This document shows positions 46,001 to 54,316 of a DNA stretch of 64,000 bases, one piece after another. The number at the start of each line of letters is the position of its first letter. The first letter of the stretch is position 1. The stretch is from positions 1,522,900-1,586,899 of the forward strand of contig CAWCJO010000004.1 of NCBI GenBank assembly GCA_963795935.1, read 5' to 3'. The position numbers and the translations under genes are program-made. This DNA is from JAICMB01 sp963795935 (GTDB lineage Bacteria > Acidobacteriota > Terriglobia > Bryobacterales > Bryobacteraceae). The notes beneath the pieces were generated by a model. The model saw nothing but the letters and a program-made list of their open reading frames with translations. It was not told the origin of the DNA and searched no databases.

Positions 46001-49000
46001 GTTTGCGGCGAGAGTCGCCGAATAGGGTGTTCCGATGACGCCGGGCGGCGGGTTCCCCGTGATCGTGATCGGCGCCGGCGGTGTTGCAATTGCGATCGAC
46101 AACGACTGCGGCGCCGAAGTCGCCCCGGCGCTGTCCTTCACGGTCACACTGAAATTGAAGGGACTGCCACTGGCTGTCGTCGGCGCGCCTCCGATCGCGC
46201 CGCTCGACGCGTTCAGCGTCAAGCCCGGCGGCAACGCGCCCGAACTGACAGTCCAACTGCCGTAGGGTGGCGTTCCCCCGCTGGCCGCCAGCGTGGCGGA
46301 ATACGCCGTCCCCACGGTGGCACTGGGCAGCGAGCTGGTGGTAATGGTCACCCCCGTCGCAATCGCGATTGACAGTTGCTGCGGCGGCGAAGTCGCCCCG
46401 GCGCTGTCCTTCGTTGTCACGCTGAAAGTAAATGGGCTGCCCGCGGCGCTCGTCGGCGTACCTGCGATTGCGCCGCTCGCCGCATTCAGCGTCAAACCCG
46501 GCGGCAGCGCGCCGGCGCTCACCGTCCAATTGCCGTACGGCGGCGTCCCTCCGCTGGCCGTCAGCGTCGCCGCTGCATACGCTGACCCCACGCTCCCACT
46601 TGGCAGCGACGCGCTGCTAACGATCGGCCCAGCCACAATATTGACGGTGAACGATTTCGGAGCTGAGGTGAGCGTGCTGATATCCTGCACCGTGACACTG
46701 AAGCTAAAGGGAGTGCCCGCGACGTTTGCCGGCGTCCCGCTGATCGCGCCCGTGGCGGCATCCAGCGACAGCCCGGGCGGCAACGCTCCGGCGCTGACAA
46801 CCCAGTTGCTTAAGGGCGGCGCTCCCGTGCTTCCTTGCAACATCACGGCATACGGCACGCCAATCTCACCGCCAGGCAACGAGTTGGTAGTAATCGTCAC
46901 GCCCGAATTAATGGATATGCATAGCCCCGCCGCCAATGGGGATGAGGTCGCGCCGGCGCTATCGGTTACCGCCGCCACAAAGCAGAACGGATTCGGGCTT
47001 GCCGCTTTGCTGGCCGGGGTTCCGCTAATCGCCCCGGTTGCGGGATCCAAATTCAACCCGGGAGGAAGCTCTCCGGAATTGATCTTCCAGTTGCTGTAGG
47101 GCGGTGTTCCGCCCGTTGCCGTTAAATTCAACGAATACGGTGTTCCAACCACGCCGCCGGGCAGCGGGTTCATGGTGCTGATGGTTACCCCCGTTGCAAT
47201 CGCGATAGAGAACGGCTGCGGCGTCGAAGTCGCGCCGGTGCTGTCCTTCACTGTCACGCTAAAAGTAAACGGACTGCCCGTGGCGGTCGTCGGCGTGCCG
47301 CCGATCACTCCGCTTGACGCGTTCAGCGCCAAGCCGGGAGGCGGTGCGCCGGCGCTCACCGTCCAATTGCTGTAGGGCGGGGTTCCGCCGCCGGCCGTCA
47401 AAATCGCCGAATAAGGTGTTCCAACAATGCCGGGCGCCGGGTTCGCCGTGATGGTCAACTGAGCCGGTGCAATCGTGATCGAGAACGGCTGCGGGGCCGA
47501 AGTGACGCCGTTGCCGTCTTTCACCGTCACGCTGAAATTGAAGGTGCCCGCGGCCGTCGGCGTGCCGCCGATCATTCCACTCGAGGCGTTCAGCGCCAGT
47601 CCCCCGGGCAGTGCGCCGGACACGGTCCAACTGCCATAGGGCGGCGTTCCGCCGCCAGCCGTCAAAGTCGCCGAATAAGTTGTTCCAACAACCCCGGGCG
47701 GTAGGTTGCCCGTGATGGTCAGTTGCGGGGGTGCAATGGTGATAGAGAACGGCTGCGGCGCTGAGGTGACGCCGTTGCCGTCTTTCACCGTCACGCTGAA
47801 ATTGAACGCGCCCGCGGCGGTGGGCGTGCCGCCGATCACCCCGCTTGAGGCATTCAGCGTCAAGCCCCCGGGCAGCGCGCCGGATACGGTCCAACTGCCG
47901 TAGGGCGGCGACCCGCCGCCGGCCGTCAAAGTCGCCGAATAAGGTGTCCCAACAACCCCGGGCGGTAGGTTGCCCGTGATGGTCAGTTGCGGCGGCGCAA
48001 TCGTAATAGAGAACGGCTGGGGCGCCGAGGTTGCCCCGGCGCTGTCCTTCACCATCACGTTGAAATTGAATGTGCCGGCGGCCTTTGGCGTGCCGCCAAT
48101 CACCCCGCTCGACCTGTCCAGTGTTAAGCCCCCAGGCAGCGCGCCACCGGATACGGTCCAACTGCCGTAGGGCGGCGTCCCGCCACTGGCCGTCAAAGTC
48201 GCCGAATAAATTGTTCCAACAACCCCGGACGGGGGGTTCCCCGCCGCAATCAGCTGCGGCGGTGCAATCGGGATCGAGAACGGCTGCGGCGCCGAGGTCG
48301 CCCCGTTGCTGTCCTTAACGGTCACGTTGAAATTAAATGTGCCCGCGGCCGTCGGCGTGCCGCCGATTACCCCACTCGAGGCGTTCAGCGCCAAGCCCCC
48401 AGGCAGCGCGCCGGATACGGTCCAACTGCCGTAGGGCGGCGTCCCGCCACTGGCCATGAAAGTCGCCGAATAAATTGTTCCAACAACTCCGGGCGGTAGG
48501 TTGCCCGTCACCGTCAACTGCGGCGGTGCAATCGTGATCGAGAACGGCTGCGCCGCCGAGGTCGCGCCGGCGCTGTCCTTTACGGTCACGCTGAAACTAA
48601 ATGTGCCCGCGGTGGTCGGCGTGCCGCCGATCACCCCGCTCGAAGCGTTCAGCGCCAAGCCCCCAGGCAGCGCTCCGGACGCAGTCCAACTGCCATAGGG
48701 CGGCGTCCCCCCACTGGCGGTGAAAGTCGCCGAATAAGGGGTTCCAACAATGCCCGGCGGAGGGTTTCCGGTCACGGTCAGTTGCGGCGATGCAATCGCA
48801 ATCGAGAACGGTTGCGGTGCCGAGGTCGCCCCAAGACTATCCTTCACCGTCACGCTGAAATTGAACGTGCCCGCGGCCTTCGGCGTGCCGCCGATCACCC
48901 CGCTCGAGGCGTTCAGCGCCAAGCCCCCAGGCAGCACGCCGCCGGATATGGTCCAACTGCCGTAGGGTGGCGTCCCGCCGCCGACGGTCAGCGTCGCCGG

Positions 49001-50071
49001 TGGATACGCGGCCCCCACTGTTCCATTCGGCAGCGACGCGGCGGTAACCGTCAAGCGCGGGGCAACGTTGATGGCGAAGGATTGCGGCGCCGAAACCAGT
49101 CCGGCCCCGTTCTGCACCGTCACGCTGAAGCTAAACGAACCACCCGTTGTGGGCGTCCCGCTGATTGTACCGGACGCATTCAGCGACAGCCCCGGCGGTA
49201 TTCCCGCGCTGGCCGCCCAATTCTTCAAGGGCGGCGCCGACGTGGTCCCACTGAAAGTGAAAGAAGGATAGAGGACGCCAACTTCACCATCAGGCAAAGT
49301 GGCCGCTTTTACAGCCACGGTCGGATTGCCGATATCTATGCATATCCCCGGCGCAAAGATCGATGAGGTCGCACCGGCACTATCCGTTACCGTCACTGCA
49401 AAGCACCACGCCCCGCTGCCTGCCGCCGCATTCGTCGGCGTTCCGCTGACGTCCCCCGTCGAATGATTCAAATTCAGCCCCGGAGGGAGCTGTCCGGAAA
49501 CTTGCGCCCAGTTGACATAAGGCGGTGTTCCTCCCACGGCGCCCAAGAGCAGCGAATACGGCACACCGACGAAACCAGCGGGCTGAGTGCCCGCATTGGT
49601 GACGGTTGGCGGGCTACCTTTTGCCCTTGCCGAATACTTCGCCGCCGGTTCGCTCAACAGCGCACCCATGGCGCCGCCGCGCAGTGAGCATGTGTCCGCG
49701 CCGATAGAGAAAGCCTTTGAGGTGGCCGCTCCATCCTGCCCGGAAACCCCAATCGTTATGAAAACTGGACTCGCGAGGGCGCTTGCCGGACTGCCGCTCA
49801 GCACGCCGGCGTCGCTCAGCGACAGGCCCGGCGGAAGGTGACCGGCAGTTAAACCCCAGGCGTATGGAGAAGCGCCGCCCGAAGCCGTGAACGTGAACGA
49901 GTACTCCGCGCCGGGGCACGCGGAAGGTAACGGGGAGTCACTTGTGATAGTTAAATTCTGACCCGATAAAACGGAACTGCAAACGACACAAGTCAAAACA
50001 GCCAAAAGAAACGCAACAAGACGGGACATAAGTTGCTTTCCACCGCGGCGCCGCATAGCAGACCAAATCAT
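43052..50071 (-). CDS. Giant secreted Ig-like repeat protein with Solibacter-type C-terminal domain
   Basis: 2339 aa. A signal peptide (ending SSVLSGQ) is followed by about 18 Ig-like (He_PIG-type) repeats with the recurring GGTPPYGSW and LPPGL.LN..TG.I.GTP blocks. Then come two or three BACON-like repeats (NSGGSWLALQSSG, AGQQYYGYVNV), a spacer, and a C-terminal domain matching the TIGR03437 family typical of Solibacter (NAASLSAGPQGQVVPGSYVT, NGLIPQDL, YQVNARIP). Six central repeats are nearly identical at DNA level (264-bp period). Probably a surface adhesin or matrix protein. The ATG at 50071 overlaps the upstream stop; 50029 (MSRLVAFLLAV) is the alternative start. Confidence 0.85.
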   Translation of the reverse strand: MIWSAMRRRGGKQLMSRLVAFLLAVLTCVVCSSVLSGQNLTITSDSPLPSACPGAEYSFTFTASGGASPYAWGLTAGHLPPGLSLSDAGVLSGSPASALASPVFITIGVSGQDGAATSKAFSIGADTCSLRGGAMGALLSEPAAKYSARAKGSPPTVTNAGTQPAGFVGVPYSLLLGAVGGTPPYVNWAQVSGQLPPGLNLNHSTGDVSGTPTNAAAGSGAWCFAVTVTDSAGATSSIFAPGICIDIGNPTVAVKAATLPDGEVGVLYPSFTFSGTTSAPPLKNWAASAGIPPGLSLNASGTISGTPTTGGSFSFSVTVQNGAGLVSAPQSFAINVAPRLTVTAASLPNGTVGAAYPPATLTVGGGTPPYGSWTISGGVLPGGLALNASSGVIGGTPKAAGTFNFSVTVKDSLGATSAPQPFSIAIASPQLTVTGNPPPGIVGTPYSATFTASGGTPPYGSWTASGALPGGLALNASSGVIGGTPTTAGTFSFSVTVKDSAGATSAAQPFSITIAPPQLTVTGNLPPGVVGTIYSATFMASGGTPPYGSWTVSGALPGGLALNASSGVIGGTPTAAGTFNFNVTVKDSNGATSAPQPFSIPIAPPQLIAAGNPPSGVVGTIYSATLTASGGTPPYGSWTVSGGALPGGLTLDRSSGVIGGTPKAAGTFNFNVMVKDSAGATSAPQPFSITIAPPQLTITGNLPPGVVGTPYSATLTAGGGSPPYGSWTVSGALPGGLTLNASSGVIGGTPTAAGAFNFSVTVKDGNGVTSAPQPFSITIAPPQLTITGNLPPGVVGTTYSATLTAGGGTPPYGSWTVSGALPGGLALNASSGMIGGTPTAAGTFNFSVTVKDGNGVTSAPQPFSITIAPAQLTITANPAPGIVGTPYSAILTAGGGTPPYSNWTVSAGAPPPGLALNASSGVIGGTPTTATGSPFTFSVTVKDSTGATSTPQPFSIAIATGVTISTMNPLPGGVVGTPYSLNLTATGGTPPYSNWKINSGELPPGLNLDPATGAISGTPASKAASPNPFCFVAAVTDSAGATSSPLAAGLCISINSGVTITTNSLPGGEIGVPYAVMLQGSTGAPPLSNWVVSAGALPPGLSLDAATGAISGTPANVAGTPFSFSVTVQDISTLTSAPKSFTVNIVAGPIVSSASLPSGSVGSAYAAATLTASGGTPPYGNWTVSAGALPPGLTLNAASGAIAGTPTSAAGSPFTFSVTTKDSAGATSPPQQLSIAIATGVTITTSSLPSATVGTAYSATLAASGGTPPYGSWTVSSGALPPGLTLNASSGAIGGAPTTASGSPFNFSVTVKDSAGATSAPQSLSIAIATPPAPITITGNPPPGVIGTPYSATLAANGGTPPYGSWTNVGALPTGLTLNASTGAIGGTPTSAGTFNFSVTVKDSTGTTSAPQQFSIAITPPRPPPTVTITTTALPTGITNVFYPTTTLAVQGGVPPYSWTASGLPSGLSLSSSGVLSGTPTTAGPATVNVVVTDASTPALSAKQTYSLAIGQGLSVSPAASALSFTYAQGDSSPASQTVGIFGSPTGVNFTGAASTNSGGSWLALQSSGTAPGNIAVSVNPSGLGAATYTGQITITATSGSLPPATATIGVTLTVVAPKPVIALSNNVQSFTLPQGSPPIQGQLTVVNSGGGTLQYSSEAVCDQNSGWMTLTGGATGTATLSSPGAVVFTVDPTGFTPSTTTCRIVVTDTGSGAQATFTATLSINKLSQIMSLSQTGMTFTAVAGGAPVQPQSFAVFNQGQGSLAWTTQAQTIPANQSWLQVSPGSGASTSAAPQDVQVSVNPAGLQAGQQYYGYVNVIAPGAANTLQSVSVLLNVIAAGQLGSAPQASTGGVILTGVAGSSAQAQQTISLFSLTGNAIGYGTVVFTDDGNNWLTASPASGTVTGTTPLTVNANLAGLAAGVHNGNVGVGFADGTTQTIEVAVIVTNGGGTSADSALKSVTPKASCSPSPLVPSFQQPVAGLGHVLQVAQPQLIQVLIRDGCNNPVTASNGGSAGVSFSTADPAVTLSYKPATGFWEGTWTPRTSPSPSQATVEVTAFQGLASGTIGGQASLQVSVLPAADSAAAKPEAALNAASLSAGPQGQVVPGSYVTIFGERLASAIQGAAQVPLPISLNNTSLLLGGQPLPLSYVSPTQVNGLIPQDLDINAQPQLIIQQGNTISTPVPVTVTELQPGIFTLPSGGQGQGAILINNTALAAAEPGPNTPSARPVQRGEYIEIFCTGLGAVQAADGSNQTPPADGTAAPTGTLFETLAVASVTIGGVEAPVSFAGLAPGFVGLYQVNARIPQNAPLGDAVPVVLNMVSVIGGTPVASPPVTIAVQ
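47431..49014. repeat. Tandem array of 264-bp units inside the Ig-repeat gene
   Basis: Six units of 264 bases (88 codons), anchored on CCCGGGCGGT-like blocks that recur at 264-base spacing (47431, 47695 and so on). Units differ by scattered substitutions, so conversion or unequal crossing-over is probable. The array is coding and in frame; flanking repeats are older and vary in length. Confidence 0.85.
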
Positions 50072-50727
50072 CTAATCTGAAAGAAGAAGCCGGCCTCCAC
50101 CTTCCCGAACACCTGCGTTATTGAACTATTCGCCTTATAGACCTTTGCCTCCGCCCGAACTCCAAACTTCTCGGTGATGTAATAACGGATCCCTCCGCCC
50201 GCATTGACGGCAAAATCCGAGCCCGCCGGAATTGAGCCGGACAGAGCATGCGGCAGGTTATCCGCCCCAGTGTAGGTGGCCGTATAAGAAGTCTTTAAAT
50301 GCGTCAAAGCGCCGACGCCAAACACCGCATACGGCGCGATATGGCTCTCGCCAATTCGAAATCGCAAGTGGACTCCACCATGAAAATCCGAGAGCGGGAT
50401 ACCGAACGTCGCCTTCGCGCCGATTGCGGGAATGTTCACGGTGGTTCCAATTGCCGGAAAATAGCTGTATTCCACGTAAGGCAATAGCCAGTTGTTGATC
50501 GCGTACGTGACATTTCCTCCGCCCATGGCCCGAAAGTCGAATACCCCATAGCTTGCCCCGGCAAAGCCGCCGATTTCCCAACCGTTAGGGTGAACATATG
50601 GGGTGGTGGTGATTTGGGCGGGAGCGGGCGTTGAAAAGGCCAGAAGAACGAGAGCGGCCAAGGTGAAACGAAATTCTCCACTTACTAACTCTTTGCTAGC
50701 CATCAGTAACGCCGTGGTGTTCTTCAT
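50068..50727 (-). CDS. Outer-membrane beta-barrel protein
   Basis: About 219 aa from MKNTTALLMASKELV, with a signal peptide ending STPAPAQ. The mature part alternates aromatic and hydrophobic residues (GGFAGASYGVFDF, WLLPYVEYSYFPA, YAVFGVGALTHLK) and ends in a barrel-like strand (KVEAGFFFQIR), as in small OmpA/OmpW-type barrels. It overlaps the giant Ig protein gene by ATGA, so the two may be made together, perhaps as anchor or export partner. Start uncertain (50727 or 50703). Confidence 0.65.
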   Translation of the reverse strand: MKNTTALLMASKELVSGEFRFTLAALVLLAFSTPAPAQITTTPYVHPNGWEIGGFAGASYGVFDFRAMGGGNVTYAINNWLLPYVEYSYFPAIGTTVNIPAIGAKATFGIPLSDFHGGVHLRFRIGESHIAPYAVFGVGALTHLKTSYTATYTGADNLPHALSGSIPAGSDFAVNAGGGIRYYITEKFGVRAEAKVYKANSSITQVFGKVEAGFFFQIR

Positions 50728-50788
50728 CGCCGCTGGCCAGCTACTTATAGCACAGCCTGTACGAGGAAGCAACCGCGTTCCGCCGCGA

Positions 50789-50839
50789 TGTTGTCAGCAT
50801 GTGAGCTGTCCGGTCTAATTAGCACGTGATTTGTCCGCT
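50789..50839 (+). repeat. Left terminal inverted repeat
   Basis: Starts TGTTGTCAGC, contains ATTAGCACGTGAT and ends TTGTCCGCT. It pairs with the reverse complement of 54233-54284 with only a few mismatches. Confidence 0.85.
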
Positions 50840-50902
50840 TTGGGAGAGCGGGTGAAACCTGGAGGGGTGAAGGGACCCGAACAGACGGTTTCATCCGCGG
50901 AA

Positions 50903-51319
50903 ATGGAGCCCATGATGAAAGTGCAAGAAGTGATTTTGAAGGCCCTGGCCGGCAGCCTGAAATGGTGGGAAGCGGCCGAGATCATTGGGGTGAGCGACCG
51001 GACGATGCGACGCAGGCGTCAGCGGTACCAGGAGGATGGCTACGATGGGCTGTACGACCGCCGCAAAAGGCGCCCGAGTCCCAAGCGGGTGGCGCTGGAA
51101 ACGGTCGAACAGGTGCTGCAACTGTATCGGGAGAAGTATTTCGATTTCAACGTGCGGCACTTTCACGAGAAGCTGGGGGAAGAGCACGGCATCGAGCTCA
51201 GCTACACGTGGGTGAAGTTGGCGTTGCAAGGAGCGGGGCTGGTAAAGAAGCGGGGGCGGCGCGGGAGGCATCGGCGACGGCGACCGCGGCGGCCCTTGCC
51301 GGGAATGCTGCTGCACATC
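50903..51319 (+). pseudogene. N-terminal part of an ISNCY-type transposase
   Basis: A helix-turn-helix segment (KALAGSLKWWEAAEIIGVSD, RTMRRRRQRYQEDGYDGLYD), the linker KRRPSPKRVALETVEQVLQL, a second DNA-binding part (YFDFNVRHFHEKLGEEHG) and a basic patch ending RRPLPGMLLHI. In intact relatives the DDE core (beginning LLHIDGS) follows; here the frame passes at 51320 straight into sequence upstream of the MMPL gene without a stop. A continuous open frame of 939 codons (50831-53650) results, but the fusion is probably accidental. Confidence 0.75.
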
Positions 51320-51457
51320 TCGCCACGTTGCGGCATTATTCGCATCGCGCCGGAATCGCCCATTCACATCGCCGGAATACGCACGGGATTCCCGGATTCG
51401 TATAAAATCAAGGCAGGCGTGACTTCGGGGCGCAAACTCGGCGTGCTGGTGAAGGTA

Positions 51458-53650
51458 ATGCCGCTCCGCTTCTTTCCAGTGTTGGTGTGCTTCGGAATCA
51501 CCGCTATCGTGGTCATGGTATTCTTGCATTCCGTAGATTTGAAGCCGGCGGTGGGAGAGAACTTCTTTTTCGCAAAGAACGACCCTCAAGTTCGCTCTGA
51601 CAACGAGATCTCCAGAACTTTCCCAGGACAAATGAACGAGATCGACCTGACGGTCAGCGGCGATATCGCGTCACCGGCGTATGCGGATCGCATCCACGCA
51701 TTGTCGGTCGAACTGGAAAAGGTCCCCGGAGTCACCGCTGTCATATCGATAAACCCCGGGCCGAAGGGCCACGGGCCAAAAGACATCAAAGGCGCACTGA
51801 AGAGCCCCCTCTGGACGAACATTCTTATCGGCAAGCATCACCGCTCGACAGATGTCGTTGCCACGGTAAAAGACAACATCGGGGGGAAAACGATCGACGG
51901 CGTGCAGGCTCTTAGGAAGAAGTTCGACCGGCGCGGTTTCGAAGTCACGATCTCGGGCCTGCCCTATGTCACCGAAATGATTTCGCGGACAATGGCGAGG
52001 GACCTGCGAACTTTCAGCCTGGCTGCGGTCGGCGTGTTTGGCGTGGTGTTGTTCCTTGTCTTTCGCTCGCCGTGGATCCTGCTGGGCGCATTCGTCGCAT
52101 GTGCGAATTCGAGCGCTGCGGCGCTCATCGTTAATCAACGTATTCATATTCCGATTGGGCCGGTTACGGCGAACCTATCGACGATGGTGTTCGTCATGAC
52201 TCTCTCGCCCATGGTCTTTCTGACTTACAACTGGATCGCGATTCGACAGCGGAAACAGTTGGCCGGGCGCGCGGCGGCCTGGGCTGCGGTGAAGGAAACG
52301 GTTGCGCCGTCATTCTGGAGTGCGGTATGCATGTTGCTGGGTTTCATCAGCCTTATGCTCGTTTCCGCGACATCCATGAAGCACTTGGGCATGGGCGGAG
52401 CAGTCGGCGCGGCGATGGCATTCCTCGCCGCATACATCCTGTATCCCTGGTTCTTGGCTCTGGCCTCACCCCCAACGGCAAAGTTCGGCTGGACCAAAGG
52501 CATCGCATCGCGGCTGCATTCCTTCTTTTCCGAGCGCCACCGCGTGATTGCGCTCGCATTGGTGATCTTCGGGGTGGTTGGCGCCATCGGGATGCTGCGC
52601 CTGAATACGGACCCGCCATTGTTCTTCTATTTCAAGAAAGGAAGCGACATTCGACAAGGACTCGAGGCGGTCGATCGCTCCGGCGGAAGCAGTCCGCTGA
52701 AACTCGAAGTGGAAGACATTCACCGCGCTCCGCTCGATAGCAACGAGGCCTACAAGAGGATGTGGGCGCTGAACGATGCGTTGGAAAAGGACCCCGCCGT
52801 GGGCAAGGCTATGTCGTTGCCGGTCCTTGAGAGCGAAATCGACCGGCGCTGGTACTCGAAACTGTTATCTATAAAGGGATTTTTCCAAGGAAAATCCAAG
52901 AAACAGGAAGAGATCGATGTGCTGGAGAGCCCGAAACACGGCGACCCGGCGCGGCAGTTCATAACTCCGGATTACAAGAAGGCGCTCTTTCTTTTGCGCA
53001 TGCGGGAGACTGTGCGGAACGCGTCGCGCGAACAGGTCATCCGCCGCCTGGAGGGCACGGTTCATCGCGAGGGCTTTCGCACGCTTCTTGTCGGCGGCGA
53101 GTACAGCTTATTGGGTGACATGGGCCGGCTGATCAAATCGAGCATCATTACCGGCTTGCTGTTGCTGACCGGCATTTTCACGGTCATGGGTTTTGTCTTC
53201 TCCCGCTCATTGCGTACGGGTTTGGCCATGCTGGTAACCCTGGCCATCATCCCAGTCGTCGTGCGTGGATATATCGCTTACCTCGGCATGCCACTGGGCT
53301 TCATTACCGCTACAGCCGCCAATCTCGATCTGGGCATGGGAGTGGACGCCATGATCTATCTCACCATGTTCGCCAAGCGTTACGATAAGAACCTCAGCTC
53401 CTGGGAACCATGGTCGAAGGCCTGCTCGCATCTGTGGCGGCCGATCGGAACGAATTTCCTAGTGATCTGTTGCGGGTTCGGGATCTTTCTGCTTTCGAAT
53501 TTCCCCCCTACCCTGCGCTTTGGGGTGTTTGTCATCTTCGGTTCCGCAACCGCCGCCAGCGCTGCGCTGTTCTTGTTCCCGTGGCTGGCGAGCGTTTCTC
53601 TTCATAGAAAGAGAAAGAAAGTCGAACGCAAAGAATTGAACGTGGCATAA
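51458..53650 (+). CDS. MMPL/RND family transporter (HpnN-like)
   Basis: 730 aa from the ATG at 51458 (GAAGG five bases before). Two repeats of a helix, a large periplasmic loop and five more helices, as in MMPL proteins; signature helices include MVFVMTLSPMVFLTYNWIAI in the first half and LDLGMGVDAMIYLTMFAKRY in the second, where the proton-relay Asp is expected. Relatives move lipids such as hopanoids or mycolates to the outer membrane. The frame is open upstream into the transposase fragment, so a longer chimeric product is possible. The gene is a passenger between the ends of a mobile element. Confidence 0.8.
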   Translation: MPLRFFPVLVCFGITAIVVMVFLHSVDLKPAVGENFFFAKNDPQVRSDNEISRTFPGQMNEIDLTVSGDIASPAYADRIHALSVELEKVPGVTAVISINPGPKGHGPKDIKGALKSPLWTNILIGKHHRSTDVVATVKDNIGGKTIDGVQALRKKFDRRGFEVTISGLPYVTEMISRTMARDLRTFSLAAVGVFGVVLFLVFRSPWILLGAFVACANSSAAALIVNQRIHIPIGPVTANLSTMVFVMTLSPMVFLTYNWIAIRQRKQLAGRAAAWAAVKETVAPSFWSAVCMLLGFISLMLVSATSMKHLGMGGAVGAAMAFLAAYILYPWFLALASPPTAKFGWTKGIASRLHSFFSERHRVIALALVIFGVVGAIGMLRLNTDPPLFFYFKKGSDIRQGLEAVDRSGGSSPLKLEVEDIHRAPLDSNEAYKRMWALNDALEKDPAVGKAMSLPVLESEIDRRWYSKLLSIKGFFQGKSKKQEEIDVLESPKHGDPARQFITPDYKKALFLLRMRETVRNASREQVIRRLEGTVHREGFRTLLVGGEYSLLGDMGRLIKSSIITGLLLLTGIFTVMGFVFSRSLRTGLAMLVTLAIIPVVVRGYIAYLGMPLGFITATAANLDLGMGVDAMIYLTMFAKRYDKNLSSWEPWSKACSHLWRPIGTNFLVICCGFGIFLLSNFPPTLRFGVFVIFGSATAASAALFLFPWLASVSLHRKRKKVERKELNVA

Positions 53651-53667
53651 GGCTGATATTTTTTGGC

Positions 53668-53863
53668 CCCGGACTCACGAGTCTGGGCATACAGGCGGTG
53701 CGCGAGATGAACCGCGCTGGTGTGCTGATCGATCTCAGCCACGCCGGCCGGCGCGCCAGCCTGGAAGCGGTCGAGTTGTCCCAGCACCCCGTCATCTTCT
53801 CACACTCAAATCCGAGGGCGGTGCAAGAGAACCCGCGGAACGTGTCCGACGAGCAAATGCGCG
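53668..53863 (+). pseudogene. Fragment of an M19 membrane dipeptidase
   Basis: About 65 residues: GLTSLGIQAVREMNRAGVLI, DLSHAGRRASLEAVELS, HPVIFSHSNPRAV and ENPRNVSDEQMRD, the central zinc-binding part of renal-dipeptidase-like enzymes. It has no start and is joined directly to the transposase C-terminal fragment at 53863/53864. Confidence 0.75.
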
Positions 53864-54031
53864 ACGCTGGCCGGCTGCGCGGTCACGGTATACGAGTTTC
53901 TCGACGGCCGCATTGCCGTTCGTTATGGGCCGCATGAGGTGGCCCGGTTTGAGCCCTTCAGTTTGCCGGAGAAGCGGCCCACGAAACGCAAATCCGCGCG
54001 GCCACCCGGATCGCGGCGGCGTGCGGCTTGA
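53864..54031 (+). pseudogene. C-terminal part of an ISNCY-type transposase
   Basis: 55 residues: TLAGCAVTVYEFLDGRIAVR, YGPHEVARFEPFSLPE and the basic tail KRPTKRKSARPPGSRRRAA, then TGA. Intact relatives end in the same way. It lies in the same direction as the N-terminal fragment 2.5 kb upstream, as expected if a passenger replaced the middle of one transposase gene. Confidence 0.75.
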
Positions 54032-54055
54032 AGAACAAGGGGGGCTTTTTTTCTA

Positions 54056-54076
54056 TTTGGAGGCTCTGCCTCCAAA
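54056..54076. other. Perfect hairpin near the right end of the element
   Basis: TTTGGAGGC, a three-base loop, then GCCTCCAAA. A run of seven T precedes it on the plus strand, so it does not have the order of a plus-strand terminator. Confidence 0.4.
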
Positions 54077-54232
54077 CCTCCGGGATTTTGTCGCTGTTGC
54101 GCCAGAATGGCTGTTCGGAGGCGGGGCGGACCAGCCGCCCCGACCATCCCGGCCTCTGGGTCGATGCTCGAGATGCTTCCCAGCAGCGCTCTATCCCCCG
54201 CCCAGGTGATTGCAGTTTAGCAAGCGAAGGCA

Positions 54233-54284
54233 AGCGGACAGATCACGTGCTAATAAAACCGGACAACTTGACGTGCTGACAACA
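54233..54284 (-). repeat. Right terminal inverted repeat
   Basis: Read on the minus strand it starts TGTTGTCAGCACGTCAAGTT, contains ATTAGCACGTGATC and ends TGTCCGCT; it pairs with 50789-50839. Confidence 0.85.
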
Positions 54285-54316
54285 CAGCATTCCGCCGCGC
54301 TTGCCGGCTTTCGCCT

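Larger units (their letters stand above)
50789..54284 (+). mobile_element. ISNCY-derived element whose transposase core is replaced by an MMPL transporter
   Basis: About 3.5 kb bounded by inward-facing imperfect inverted repeats (50789-50839 and 54233-54284). Inside, in one direction: the N-terminal third of an ISNCY/IS1202-type transposase, a complete MMPL/RND transporter gene, a fragment of an M19 dipeptidase, and the C-terminal end of the same type of transposase. The catalytic core (about 260-290 residues) is missing, so the element cannot move alone but could be moved by a related intact copy. A 10-base string TTCCGCCGCG lies at 50778-50787 and again at 54290-54299, a possible target duplication. 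Confidence 0.75.

Noticed and set aside
43830..48161. Alternative frames inside the giant Ig-repeat gene
   Set aside because: They recur with the same 264-base period only because the underlying coding repeats do; composition is Arg/His-rich and there are no starts with ribosome sites.
47431..49014. CRISPR-like regular repeat
   Set aside because: The period is 264 bases, the repeats are coding, in frame and contiguous, with no short repeat and unique spacer pattern.
54041..54076. Rho-independent terminator in the ISNCY-derived element
   Set aside because: The T run comes before the hairpin on the plus strand and no T run follows it on the minus strand.
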